A DNA stretch of 64,000 nucleotides from Triglochin maritima (Eukaryota > Streptophyta > Magnoliopsida > Alismatales > Juncaginaceae): positions 16,696,001 to 16,760,000 of the forward strand of contig OY821788.1 of NCBI GenBank assembly GCA_963682175.1, written 5' to 3'. Positions 32,276-45,399 of this stretch are shown here, piece after piece. The position numbers and the translations under genes are program-made. The notes beneath the pieces were generated by a model. It was not told where the DNA came from. It made no database searches and saw nothing but the letters and a program-made list of their open reading frames with translations. Each line of letters starts with the position of its first letter. Position 1 is the first letter of the stretch.

Positions 32276-32741
32276 AAGAAGTTATTAATTAGTTATATTG
32301 CTATAATTAAATAAAAAAAGCACGACATACACTTAACCCCACCATGGGATCACTAAATTGCTAAAATGAAATGCGAACATAGAAGCAAAACATCCAAAAG
32401 AGTTCAATAGTAACAACCAAGGTACTTCTTACTACAACAGACAAATGGGGGTAAACGAAGCAATTGTAAACACTATATCTTATGAATTTTCTGGAGGAAA
32501 TGATAACTAAATAAGATAAAATGTATTAGCAGGTAAGAGACTAACATTTACATAGCTTGACCTGCAAATTCTGTTTTTCATACTACGCCAAGTCGCAACC
32601 TAAAGTTACGTACCATCTTCATAGAAAAGTGAATTGCATAGTGACAATCACAAAATCGAATCTCCAAAATCATTCTCCAGCACAAATTTCACAACTTTTA
32701 TACCGTTTACAAGAAAATGGTTAGTAGCATTGGATACCAAC
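32276..32741. other. Probable remnant CUL3 intron or flank
   Basis: AT-rich, no ORF. It lies upstream of the CUL3 exon on its strand and is cut by LTR E3. No first CUL3 exon was found. Confidence 0.4.
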
Positions 32742-34063
32742 TGATTAGTAGCATATCATACATTGTATTCATCCTATATATCCTTTATTTTATGCCAATT
32801 TTATGCTACTCGAGTGTTTGTTGATGTGTTTTAGGTTTTAGGTAATAAAGAGGAGAAATGTACCAAAAAGGACCTCAATGCAAGAAGAACGAACCTTATT
32901 AAAGCATCTTGGACAAGTTTGTCATGCTCAAGAACCCATCTGCAATGCAGGATTGACCTTGATAAAACCTGGGGGGACCTGAGTACAAGTAAACCATTTA
33001 GGGTGCCAAAATCTCTCATTATCATGATCTTGAGAAGTATTTGGGGAATTAAGACCAAATGGGGTCGAACTAGCAGACCTGAGTGTACCCCCCGTGTAAA
33101 ATAGGAACTTGAGCTTCTGAGAGAAATTGGGGCAGATCAGACCAACCAGATCCGCCGATGGCCGATCTTGTTGCTCCAAACATGCCAAAGTTTCTCTGGT
33201 GGCTCAGACTTGGTTATTGGGGTGCACTAGACCATCGACAAAAGGATTACAACCGTCGGATTGCTCCCAGATTCATCTACACCACACTTTCTTCTATAAA
33301 TACCAATGTTTCTCCTACCTTTCTTCTACTTCTCCACTTCCACCATTAGAGTAGTTAGGTTTTACCGAATTTGGCTGCAAGTAGAGGATGGCAGATGAAG
33401 GTTGTAATCTCACTTTTTTTTTAATCTAATGTTGGATTCATGTTCCTCTTGTCATTATCTTTCTTTCTATCCAATTAGTTTTTTTTATTTTGTTGGTTAG
33501 TTTTCTAGTTAGAGTTTTATGCCTTGTTTAGTCTTAATCTCTTCATTTCCATGTTTACAGTGATGATTAGTGAGTAGATCCACCCCATATGTTGTGGAGG
33601 CAATGTAATTGGTGGTGAAGTGTATGATGGGGCCCTAAGTTTGTGTCATTTCCATGTGCTTAATGTTTGATCTAAAACTTGTAGCATGTTAACCTTGTTT
33701 TAGATGAGATAATGGCCATACTAGGTACTTGTTTCATGCTAGACTTATGTTTGACATGTCGCTTGTGATGGGTTCCATTTGATGATGGAATTGACTTGAA
33801 ATGAATGGCTACTTGATTTGGTTTATGTTGCCCGAATGAATTAAGATTGTGCTTAGGATTGATTGATGCTTTAATGACCACACTAGGTGCTTATTGCATA
33901 CTTGAGAATCCATAAAATTAATCTTAACTTCATGCTAACCTATCCTAGTCTTGTATACCATGTAATTGTACATGTTCACACTAAGATTCGACACTAGCTT
34001 CTACTTGTAAACACACACTCTTACCCATATGCTTAATGGTTGGACACCCTCATACACACACAC
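32742..34063 (+). repeat. Athila E-family LTR (E3), truncated by element F
   Basis: Begins TGATTAGTAGCATATCATAC and follows E1 through its CA-rich stretch, where F is inserted at CACAC. A palindrome-like GATCCGCCGATGGCCGATC (about 33149) and a TATA box (33295) are present. The remainder of this LTR is not found after F. Confidence 0.82.
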
Positions 34064-36871
34064 TGTAAGACCCGCTCTCCTGCTATAATAATAATAAGTC
34101 CACTCTCCGCGGTTATGCATAATTGACTTCTTCGAATGAAAAATTGTGTTATGGCATGCTTGTTTGAGTATATTTGATCAGATTTTGTCGTTGGTCGATC
34201 GGGTGCGACACATCGGACGAGCGCGCGGTTGTTTGACTCAATCGACTCAATTTGGGCCCGAGTGAGTGTAGGGTCGGTTTTGGACTAAAACCGTGTTGAA
34301 GTGGCATGGAATTGGAAGGGTTGTATTAGGGTTTGGATGTGCATTTTCGTGGCTTTTGGATGCCTTTGGAATGGTGCCATTTTGGCATGCCTTAATGTGA
34401 CTTGAATAGCCATGAAGCCTATGGAAGTTGGAGGGTTGTTTGCAAACAAAACCCCCTCAACCCAAGCCATCCCTACCCTCTCACTCCCTCACCCACGAAA
34501 TTCAGACTATCTCTATCTCCCTCTCCGGTGTGCTAGTGGTTGGAGATCCGACAAGTAAAGTGGAGCAAGCTAGAGTGCATCTTCTGGGAGCAACTCGACG
34601 AAGATCTGGGGGGCTGATCTCCGGTAATCTCGGGCAAAGTTTTCGTGAATTCAGGTATGCTACTGACCCTTGAAGATTTGTATGGGAGGGGGGTGTTGGC
34701 TGGAGGGCCAGCCAGCACCATGTTGGTGGTTCGTGCAATCGGTTGCACGAACAACCGAGTTCCCTTCTAGCGTGCGCATGGAGCATGCGCTAGATGGGGC
34801 TGGCTGTGGGGCAGCCAGAGGGACCGGGCTTCCGGTGAGCTCCGGTGAGGTCCGATCAGGAGTGATGAGGTTTCTTCTGGGCTGTGTTTTGGGGTGGGCA
34901 CGGATCTGGTTGGGTGTGGCTGGTGCACACAAGATCTGATTAGGATTTGTCTTCAATCCTTTTGACTCTTTGTTTGGATCGGCTGGCTGGTCCAGCTCTT
35001 CTAGATGGTGGAAAAGGTCAGTAAAACGTGTGGAACAAACCTAGGGATGATAAGGGTGAGGGGGATCTTGATGGGCTAGCTCAGTCTGAGCAGCATGCAC
35101 TTGAATGCGCTAGCCATGCGGTTAGTGCACCATGTGCATCAGCTTGCCCGGTTGTTGGGCTGAGCAGCTTGGATTGATCTCTACTGACCCTCTCCCACCA
35201 TAGACGGCCTGAGAGGGATACTCTAAGCACGTGGGTTGGAGTGGTCAAGGGCTCATGCATCTGTTTGAGTCGATTGAACTTGTTAGCTTGTCTTTTGTTA
35301 GTTATCGTGCTCTATGTGTTGAATGTGTTTTGCTTTATATGACTTGTTGTGTTTCAGTAGCAAATATAATGTGGTTATATGATCTGATGTGTGTGTATTC
35401 CTTATGTTGTAGTCATGCATGCACTTATGAATGTAAACGGGCTCTTTCATATCATGTGCTGATCGTGTCATGTTCTAAAGCAACATATTAACCCGTTGCA
35501 TGCATGTATGCTAGTTTAGAGAGCTATATCGTCTACTGATATTTTATGCACTTTCCAACATGATTATCCTACTGATATACATGTAATACATACCCATATC
35601 AACTCTGATCATGCTCTGAGATTTCAGTTATCATCGCATATAAACTCTGAAATTAAGGATGCATGCTACCGATTATTGTGGAGTTTGATTTTGATATATC
35701 TAGTTGTGATGCATCATTCTATTGCGTATCTCAAGTTTATATGTTACTGAAGTGAAGTGTTATGATATGGTTATGTATGACCCTTAGGATATTAGACCTT
35801 TTAACATTCTTATCATGACCCGTAGATTACTCGATTCGCTATTATCTTGATTTGCTGATCCGGTTATGATTGCTTGCTGTTGTTAGTTTCGTTTGATTGC
35901 TGATTGGGATGTTCTGATTTGATTTGTTTGGGGGCTGTTAGGAGGGTATCCGGATACCTTTCCTTGAGCTAATTCCATACACTATAGATGCATTAGATTT
36001 TAGATGCTTAAGTAGCTTCCATCGCATTTAATCTGATTAATAATTCTGGGCACATTCTTGTTTTGGGCCGACGGGACACGAGTGGGTCCTCTAGCTAGAG
36101 CGGCCATTCGCATAAGACCTTCACGTTGGGAGGCCAGGCGTAAGATAAGTCCTGGGCAGGCGTGCTGCCATTCTGTCTCAGGGTAGGTATTCCCAAGTTC
36201 GCGATGGCACCATGTAGGTCACTTGCCGCGAATTGGGACACTTATCCGGTGCACCGCTTTGTGCCGAGCGGTGGGTCACTATCCAGTGACCGCCTTTGAC
36301 CAGCGAGGCTGGTGTTCTGGTTCCTGTTGAGGAATGATTCGGGTGCGCCCGACCGGCATGGCTTATGGAGTCGTAGCCTTCTGTTACATTATGTGCTTTT
36401 CTGTTTCTGTTTCGGATGCTTTTGTCTTAGATAGATTGCATGCATTTTTCCATATAACTCTGATTGGGCTAGGGGTATACTGGGTTTTCTTTATAGAAAG
36501 TCACGCATATGTTGATGCGGTGCTTGCATGTACTTAGATTCCTACAAGGTAGACTGGACGAGTAGTCGAAGATTCTGTACACGAGGGACACGTCGACCAG
36601 ATTCTTCTGTTTGTCTTTTGCTTCCGCATTATTTATGATGTATTTCCCTTTTGAACTCGATGTAATGCATTTGACGTTGTGACCATATATGGATAATCTC
36701 TCACTTTTCAGTTATGTTTTATGTTAGTCTATCCATGTATGATCTCTCTACGTATTGTCGAGTCGTTGTTTGGTCTGTCTTTTGTAACTCCTTCGGTCGT
36801 CGCGGAGGTCTCTGATCGCGACACTTGTAGTCTCTCCTAGTGTGCGTACCCGCGAGATCGGGGGCGTTACA
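34064..36871 (+). repeat. Element F 5' LTR, 2808 bp
   Basis: TGTAAGACCCGCTCTCC to GGGGGCGTTACA. The left half repeats at 39851-41646. Several ORFs of 60-100 codons inside it are not protein-like and not related to known families. Confidence 0.88.
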
Positions 36872-36874
36872 ACT

Positions 36875-36886
36875 TGGTATCAGAGC
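36875..36886 (+). promoter_or_regulatory. Element F primer binding site, tRNA-iMet
   Basis: TGGTATCAGAGC three bases after the LTR end at 36871. Confidence 0.92.
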
Positions 36887-39850
36887 AGGTCGGTCCCTAA
36901 AGTGTACAGAATCTGAAGACTCACCAGTGGGGCATCTTGCCCGAACCCTGTAGGTACTTTCCTATCTTTTAGAATTGCATTCTGATAGTGATAGATCGTT
37001 TTTGCTTTGGTTAAATTGCTTTCTTGTGAATTGCCTTATGTGCTTGGAGACCAAAACTAGCTAGCCCTATCTACCTTTATCAGTTCCCTTGCCTCCTCCC
37101 TCGTTTTGGTGTCGAAAACACAAACAAGGCCAACCGGCCAAGCAAGAAAGAAGTACAAGAGGCGACTAGCTAGCGAGCATGGGAGGCAGTTGCAGCGGGA
37201 TTGCTGCAAAATCAAAGAGTCTTCTCCACCAGTTTCAGGTGTGCTTCTACCCCCTTAGCATAAGAGGATGAAGAGTGGGTGTTGGACGAAGTTTAGTCCA
37301 ACACCATTGGGTTAGCCGATATTAGGTTCGGAGTGCACAAGTGAAGATCCACCTGATAGTGTGGACTGTGTAGCACCATCCGAATTTCAGAGGTTGGCTG
37401 GGCTTTTCTCCCACTAGCACGACCCTTGCTTCATGCCTTCCTTGTTGGTTTGACGAAGAAACCAGAAGGGATGAGGCTGGGCTGTAGGGAGCAAGTTGGG
37501 GTTGTGTTGACATGCATTTTGTGCGTGATTTGCCACCACCTCTTGTGGTTGAAATTATGATTTCTTCGTTGATCTGTTAATGTATTTAACATGTTGTAAC
37601 ATGCGATTTTTCTAGGGTGTTACTGATTTTAGAACTCATGCTCCTTCGTTATATCATGACTTTGTTGAGGTGATATTTGCATGAATCATTACTGATCAAA
37701 AATCCTAGGTCTATGAGTGACTTAGCAATGAGTCCAAATTTCTTCCATGAGGTGCTTGCTGGTTTAGGTATTATATTCATGTATGGATTTATAATTTCGT
37801 TCAGACATTAGTTACATCAATTGTTACTATTTTAGGTCACCTAATCTTGCATGATTTCTTGACATGTTACGTCAGTAGTTCATAAGTCATCACGTATTTT
37901 AGACCTTATATCTATGCGATATCTAGCTTATAGGTCTAAATAATACAGCATGACTCATTCTGATTTTAGTCCACTAACGACCAATACAAGTGTACGCTCT
38001 GATTTGACAATTTCCTAAGATATATTCATGACATCTCATCTGAGAACAAGTTGCATAATTCCATATAGAGGATAATGCAATTGGGAGGGTTGTTATGTTT
38101 CGATTGCTATGATCGCTAATCTAGTTTGATTTTGTTCCAGCAGTAGCCATGTCACATATATAACTGATTTTCGTATACCTCCTCTAATATGTCTTGTTAT
38201 GCTCTCACATGAAAACAAAATCAGAACTCATCCATGTTTTATGCAACTCATTCTATGGCTTATAAGTAGCAAGCAAATCTGAATGCATGGATGTAGATCA
38301 AATTATAAATCGGTTTAGACTATTGATATTACAAGCATGTTTCATTACCTTATGTTATTGTTATATACTTGTGCATGTCCATATCATCTCTGATCATGTT
38401 GGGTGTTGCTAGAACTAACGTGCATGATATAATGCTTGTAGTATCTCTTTTGTGATACCCTTTTTTGTTATGGAAGTGTTTTCTCCTACTGAATACATGC
38501 TATTGTTTGAATTTCATTTTCTGCTAATTAGGTACATCGGATACTTGTATAATTATCCTTTGAGATCTGATTTTATTGTTTATTTTTATCCCATACTTTA
38601 ACTGTTGTGAAGGTGCTACATGTTAATATATCTTTAGTTGCTAAATACATGTGATTCTTTCCTAACTAAGTGGTTGTTAAGATGTTCCATGCCTATGTAT
38701 TATTTAGGTACTAGATTTATGGGAATATTCATGTTTAGATTATTGTTAGGAAGCTATACTTGTACGCATGACATCATCGCTGGAAACAGGAAATTGCACT
38801 ACATGTAAACGCTAACCGAACATTTTAATTCAACTATGTGCATGATGCTATGCTCTAAAATGTTGGAATCAGAAGTGATTTGCCATCCATTCGTGCATGC
38901 ATACCTATCACTTGTATTATCATGATTCCATCGTGGGATCTTATATTAAGCATATGGTCACATATATCCCCTAAATATACCTAGATTCATGTAGGAATGA
39001 ATTCTAAACTCACGATTGCGTTATAGTAGAGTGAAGTGTTGTGTAATCATCTCGACATGACCATAGCTCCCACAGGATGCATGTTTAATTCTCATGATCT
39101 ATGATTATCATGGCATGTGCTCTACCTAATTTATTATAATTGTTGTTGCTTCTGTTATGTGCATCATGACGTGAGTGCTTGTCGTGCATGCAAGTAAGTT
39201 CGTGTTGTGATATTATGATTATGATCCCATGATTTATTGGTTGTGTAGATACATCATGCCCATATATATTTATCCATCGAGATCTTATGATGATTACACG
39301 TCTTAATTGCAATCCTCATACATCATGTGCATGTAAATATATAAATGGATGGAGATCTTGTTACTAGCACATGATTTAATTTCTGCCTAGATATATCTTG
39401 TGCAAGAGTATTGTCTATCGAGATCTTGCCATTAATTCCATGTTTTATTTGTTGTTCTCATACACCTTGTGCATATAGATATAAATATATTATATGTTCA
39501 TGTATGTTCAGTGACTATATTTTGTGTGACCTTCCTAATTAGTTGTTGGCAATAGACATTATGATCATGCATGATTAGCTTGCTGTTGTTAGGTCATACG
39601 TATATAGATTGTTAGTTGTTGGATTCATGTGATTTGTCATGATTAGTTCTCAGAATCTATGGCTATCATGACACTTGTATTTCATTGTCTTATGGCCATT
39701 GTTGGCAATGTTTTTACGGTGCCCCTTGTTTTTGTTGTTATTGCATGTTTTTTGGTCTGGAGGATGATGTAAGGAGTTTGTATCCAGAGCTCTTGTTAAG
39801 AGTTAGGGATAGCAAATTTCGAGGACGAAATTTATTTAATGGGGGTAGGT
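36887..39850 (+). other. Element F interior without coding capacity
   Basis: About 3 kb of AT-rich sequence. No ORF above 75 codons has recognisable similarity. Only the last ~50 bp (GAGGACGAAATTTA, then GGGGGTAGGT as polypurine tract) look like the end of a Del/Tekay element. Confidence 0.7.
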
Positions 39851-41646
39851 TGTAAGACCCGCTCTCCTGCTATAATAATAATAAGTCCACTCTCCACGGT
39901 TATGCATAATTGACTTCTTGGAATGTCAAATTGTGTTATGGAATGCTTGTTGAGTATATTTGATCAGATTTCTGGTTGGTCGATCGGGTGCGACACATCG
40001 GACGAGCGCGCGGTTGTTTGACTCGATCGACTCAATTTGGGCCCGAGTGAGTGTAGGGTCGGTTTTGGACTAAAACCGTGTTGAAGTGGCATGGAATTGG
40101 AAGGGTTGTATTAGGGTTTGGATGTGCATTTTTGTGGCTTTTGGATGCCTTTGGAATGGTGCCATTTTGGCATGCCTTAATGTGACTTGAATAGCCATGA
40201 AGCCTATGGAAGTTGGAGGGTTGTTTGCAAACAAAACCCCCTCAACCCAAGCCATCCCTACCCTCTCACTCCCTCACCCACGAAATTCAGACTATCTCTA
40301 TCTCCCTCTCCGGTGTGCTAGTGGTTGGAGCTCCGACAAGTCAAGTGGAGCAAGCTAGAGTGCATCTTCTGGGAGCAACTCGACGAAGATCTGGGTGGGC
40401 TGATCTTCGGTAATCTTGGGCAAAGTTTTCGTGAATTCAGGTATGCTCCTGACCCTTGAAGAGTTGTATGGGACGGGGGTGTTGGCTGGAGGGCCAGCCA
40501 GCACCATGTTGGTGGATCGTGCAATCGGTTGCACCAACAACCGAGTTCCCTTCTAGCGTGCGCATGGAGCATGCGCTAGATGGGGCTGGCTGTGGAGCAG
40601 CCAGAGGGACCGGGGTTCCGGTGAGCTCCGGTGAGGTCCGATCAGGAGTGATGAGGTTTCTTCTGGGATGAGTTTTGGAGTGGGCACGGATCTGGTTGGG
40701 TGTGGCTGGTGCACACAAGATCCGACTAGGATTTGTCTTCAACCCTTTTGACTCTTTGTTTGGATCGGCTGGCTGGTCCAGCTCTTCTAGATGGTGGAAA
40801 AGGTCAGTAAAAGGTCTGGAAAAAACCTAGGGATGATAAGGGTGAGGGGGATCTTGATGGGCTAGCTCAGTCTGAGCAGCATGCACTTGAATGGGCTAGC
40901 CATGCGGTTAGTGCACCATGTGCATCAGCTTGCTCGGTTGTTGGGCTGAGCTGCTTGGATGGATCTCTACTGACCCTCTCCCACCATAGATGGCCTGAAA
41001 GGGATACTCTAAGCACGTGGTTTGGAGTGGTCAAGGGCTCATGCATCTGTTTGAGTCGATTGAACTTGTTAGCTTGTCTTTTGTTAGTTATCGTGCTCTA
41101 TGTGTTGAATGTGTTTTGCTTTATATGACTTGTTGTGTTTCAGTAGCAAATATAATGTGGTTATATGATCTGATGTGTGTGTATTCCTTATGTTGTAGTC
41201 ATGCATGCACTTATGAATGTAAACGGGCTCTTTCATATCATGTGCTGATCGTGTCATGTTCTAAAGCAACATATTAACCCGTTGCATGCATGTATGATAG
41301 TTTAGAGAGTTATATCGTCTACTGATATTTTATGCACTTTCCAACATGATTATCCTACTGATATACATGTAATACATACCCATATGAACTCTGATCATGC
41401 TCTGAGATTTCAGTTATCATCGCATATAAACTCTGAAATTAAGGATGCATGCTACCGATTATTGTGGAGTTTGATTTTGATATATCTAGTTGTGATGCAT
41501 CATTGTATTGCGTATCTCAAGTTTATATGTTATTGAAGTGAAGTGTTATGATATGGTTATGTATGACCCTTAGGATATTAGACCCGTAGATTACTCGATT
41601 CGCTATTATCTTGATTTGCTGATCCGGTTATGATTGCTTCCTGTTG
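39851..41646 (+). repeat. Element F 3' LTR, truncated at ~1.8 kb
   Basis: Nearly identical to 34064-35885 but lacks 22 bp between two GACC repeats (the deletion lies at about 41583). It is broken off and joined to a pol fragment at about 41646. Confidence 0.87.
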
Positions 41647-44360
41647 TGGTCCTTAAAGGATATCAAGGGAATTAACCCTGGTATTGTCCAGCATCGGATC
41701 CACATGAAAAAATATTCTAGGTCCCGTCGAGACCCATAGCGAATATTGAATCATGTACTGAAAGAAGCAGTCCGAAAGGAAGTTCTTAAGTTCTTGGATT
41801 ATTGTATAATATATCCAACTTTTGATAGTTCATGGGTGAGTCTTGTCCATGTGGTTCCCAAGAAGTCAGGCATGACGATTGTTGAGAATGAGCATAATGA
41901 GCTTATATGAACATGCCTGCAAATAAGCTGGCGAGTTTGCATTGATTATCCCAAGCTCACTGTGGCAACACAGAAAGGTTATTTCTCATTGCCATTCATT
42001 GATCAGATGTTGGAAAGGTTGGTCAGACATGAATATTATTGTTTTTTCGATGGATACTCTGGCAACAACCAAATTTCCATCGCCCCCGACGATCAAGAGA
42101 AGACCACTTTTACTTGTCCCTTTGCCATGTTCGCTTACCATCGCATACCCTTTTGATTATGTAACCTGACGATGATATTTCAAAGGTGTATGATTAGTAT
42201 CTTCTCCAATATGGTGAAGCGTTTCCTTGATATTTTCATGGACGACTTCTCCATATTTGGCGCTTCCTTTGATGAGTGCCTTCATCACTTGGGCTTTGTC
42301 ATCAAGTGATGCCATGAGAAGAACCTCGCTCTTAATTGGGAGAAATGTCATTTCATTGTAAAGTGAGGGATCATAGTTGGATATGTGGTCTCAAGTAGGG
42401 GAATTGAGGTCGATCTCTCCAAAGTGGGTCTTAGAGCTATTCCCTCGCCACCACGTAATGTGAAGGATACTTTTTGGGGTAAACGGGATTCTATTGGCAG
42501 TTCATTTAGGATTTTCATAAAATTGCTCGACCTCTCACCAATTTGTTGGCTAAGAATGTCAATTGTGAGTTCACACTGGATTGCCACCATGCCTTTTTAA
42601 CCCTGAAGAAAGAGCTGACTTTGACTCCCATAATTAATTCACCGGTGAGGATTGAACCATTCAAGTTGATGTGTGATGCATCTGACTTTGCTGTGGGAGC
42701 AGTGTTTGCGCAATGATTGGAGAAATTTCCTTATGTGATCTACTATGCCAGTAGAACACTCAATGACACCCAGTTGAACTACACTATGATCGAGAAACAA
42801 TTCTTAGCGATCATATTCGATTTGGAGAAATTCCGATCGTACATTGGCTCCCACATGATTATATACTCCAATCACACAGCCATCAAGCACCTCACAGCGA
42901 ATAAAGATGCCAAATCTCGACTCTTGAGATGGATCTTGTTGTAACAAGAATTCAATCTCGAGATTTAAGGCAAGAAAGGGTGTGACAATGTAGTAGCAGT
43001 CCACTTGCCTTGACTTGAGATGACCAACCCACAAGACCAAATTATTAATGACAAGTTTCCTGACGAGCAGTTGTTCACGATCGAGGATAACCCCTGGTTT
43101 GCTGACATCGTGAACTACCTCGTGACAGAGCAACTTCCAATGGGTTTGTGAAAATCTGACCAAGCCAAATTTAGATCGTATGTCAGATTCTTTCACTTGG
43201 ACGACCCTAATCTCTTTAAATAGTGCTCTGACCAAATTTTAAGATGGTGCATCCCAAATAATGAGTTCCAAAGTGTCCTCCAATTTTTCCATTATGAGGC
43301 ATGTGGAGGACTTTTGGAGCAAAGAAAAATGCCGCCAAGGTGCTCCAATCTTGATTTTACTTGCCTTCACTTTTCAAAGATGCTTACGAAATTTGTAAGC
43401 AATGTGATAGGTCCCAATGCCTTTGCAGAATAGGATGGTGAGATATGATGCCTTTGCAAAATATCCTCGTCGTTGACATCTTTGATGTACCGGGCATCGA
43501 CTTTATGGATCCTTTCTCGAATTCGTTAGGAAATGTTTGCATTCTGGTGGTTGTTGACAATGTGTCTAAGTGGGTTGAGGCTATCCCCACAAAGACCAAT
43601 GATAACAAGGTGGTCACCAAATTCTTAAAGGACATTTTTGTGTGATTTGGTACGTCTCGTACCATAAGCAGCGTTAGGGATACCCACTTCTACAATCCCT
43701 TATGAGGAAGTATTTGATCACCCACAAGGTTGGAACCCCATATCATCGGTAAACTAGTGGGCAAGTTGAAATTTCTAACTGTCAATTTAAGCAAATCCTT
43801 GAGAAGACCGTTAATTCCTTATGGAATGATTGGTTTATTATGCTGAATGACGTGTTGTGGGCTTTCTGCACCACGTACAGGACCAATTTGGGTATGTCCC
43901 CTTATCAGGTAGTGTACGACCTGGCTTGCCACCTACCCGTCGAGCTTGAGCATCGTGCCTTCTGGGCAATCAAGTACTTGAATATGGATATTGATCAAGT
44001 AGGGGCTCAATGTAAGCTCGACATTGTCTAGTTGGAAGAGCTACGCAATGATGAAAATGAAAATGAAAATGCCAAAATTCATAAGTCCCGAGCCAAAATG
44101 TTTCATGATCGTAGGATTATGCGAAAAGTATTCACGACCGGGGAGAGGCATTGTTCTGCAACTCCTGGCTTCATCTGCTTGGGCCAATTTATTGTGCAAA
44201 CTGTATTCCCTCATTGACCAGTTGAAATCTTGAACCCAAGGAATGAGGAAGTGTTCAAAGTTAACAGACAACACCTTAAACATTACTTGGAGGGGCCACT
44301 AGCTGAAGTCGAGGAGGTCACGATCCTTCATGAACCTCCTTCGCACTCAACCATTTGAAT
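41647..44360 (+). pseudogene. Decayed Athila pol (RT, RNase H, integrase)
   Basis: Reading across several frames, it parallels the G3 pol from LKDIKGI to the integrase C-terminus. RT: DGYSGNNQ and FMDDFSIFGASFDE (about 42236). RNase H: MCDASDFAVGAVF, VIYYASRTLNDTQLNYT and HTAIKHL (about 42670-42900). Integrase: [11 protein letters not shown], then [11 protein letters not shown] and [10 protein letters not shown] (about 43490-43980). There are many stops and frameshifts and a deletion after the RT thumb (about 42470). It starts abruptly at the F LTR break and has no gag or protease upstream. Confidence 0.85.
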
Positions 44361-44448
44361 GGTTGAGATTTCATGTTTGTACATACATATAAAAAACCAA
44401 AAAAGAGGTTCTCGTAGGTCCCACTCCTCGTGGAGGTGGGTGACTGAT
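44361..44448. other. Short post-integrase spacer
   Basis: Remains of the sequence following Athila integrase; no other feature. Confidence 0.4.
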
Positions 44449-44682
44449 CGTTTTAATTTACCACAAGTAAATAGCATCGCTGAAGACGTGGTAAGTACGG
44501 GTTAGTACACAAGGATCGTGATTGTTCAGTTCAGAACTAATTCCGTTATCAAATCGGCAAAGGGGTTGTAGAAAGGAATTGATTTATCCTAATCGACACT
44601 ATACTACAATTAACTAAATGCAACCTGGTTAACACTTAAAAGATGAGGACTAGGACTATCACAGGTCCAGAATAGGGAATAT
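44449..44682 (-). repeat. Athila LTR end fragment
   Basis: TGATCGTTTTAATTTACCAC followed by GAAGACGTGGTAAGTACGGG is the reverse strand of an Athila LTR 3' end (compare 10283 and 54944). It fades out by about 44680, where CACTA subterminal repeats begin; the border is approximate. Confidence 0.6.
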
Positions 44683-45100
44683 ACATCGGACATATGGCTT
44701 CTATGCATCGGTTGTTGGTATTCCATAAATCGACATCTATCTTTGGGTCGTATATACCTAGACGTCGGTCGCAAAATACTGACATCTATTCTGGTGAATA
44801 CGCGTCAGTTACCCCTACCGTCAATGTCTATTCGACGGGAATACACATCAGTTATACTTACAACCGACATCTATTCAAAGGGAATACGCGTCGGCTATCC
44901 AAACAACCGTCATCTATTCAAAGGGAATACGCGTCGGCTGCCCAAACAACCGATGTCTATTCGATGAATACGCGATGGTTATCTAAACAACCGACATCTA
45001 CTCTCCTTCAAAAAAGACTTGGTGTTGGTTATGCTGACCACCGACGTCTATTTTGGGGTACAGACATTAGGTTAACCTAATAACTGACGTTTATACCGTT
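44683..45100. repeat. CACTA subterminal repeat array, copy 1
   Basis: About eight imperfect units alternate ACCGACATCTATTC and GAATACGCGTCGG, i.e. inverted CCGAC/GTCGG cores every 50-60 bp. Arrays of this kind bind the CACTA-encoded protein TNPA in well-studied elements; binding here is inferred. Confidence 0.78.
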
Positions 45101-45399
45101 CCCAAATTTAAAAAAAGATAAAATGCGCAATATTCCATTCATCAATCACAACTGCAATTCACAATGCACAATTCACAATCATTCATCCTACACAATCATA
45201 CACAACTTCAAGTAATTTTATTCACCAACATATTTCATAATCATTCACAAAGAAGTTTCATCATATTAATATAAAAATTGTAGTCAAATAATGTTAGTTC
45301 AATAGAAAGAATGTATTTAGAAAGCATGTTGGTGTAATACAAGAATGTGGTTTAATAAAATTTCAGTCATTACATAGAAGCTATTAGTTCAACAACATG

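Larger units (their letters stand above)
34064..41646 (+). mobile_element. LARD-like element F (Tekay/Del-type LTRs, no genes)
   Basis: 5' LTR 34064-36871, tRNA-iMet PBS, an interior of about 2.98 kb, polypurine tract, and the first ~1.8 kb of the 3' LTR. LTR ends (TGTAAGACCC ... GGGGCGTTACA) and the tail GAGGACGAAATTTA before GGGGGTAGG are typical of chromovirus Del/Tekay elements. No gag or pol similarity exists in the interior, so it fits a large retrotransposon derivative depending on other elements. Confidence 0.8.

Noticed and set aside
34428..34956. Overlapping ORFs on both strands in the element F LTR
   Set aside because: They repeat in the 3' LTR with frame-breaking changes and have no protein-like features; LTR sequence explains them.
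36334..36537. Hydrophobic 67-codon ORF in the F LTR resembling a membrane peptide
   Set aside because: It lies within LTR U5 sequence and has no neighbour or homologue I recognise; hydrophobicity follows from T-rich composition.
44683..45100. ORFs of 70-130 codons in the CACTA subterminal arrays as repeat proteins
   Set aside because: They arise from the tandem repeat with a period that keeps frames open; similar ORFs in the second copy are shorter, and the array is a known type of non-coding transposon end.
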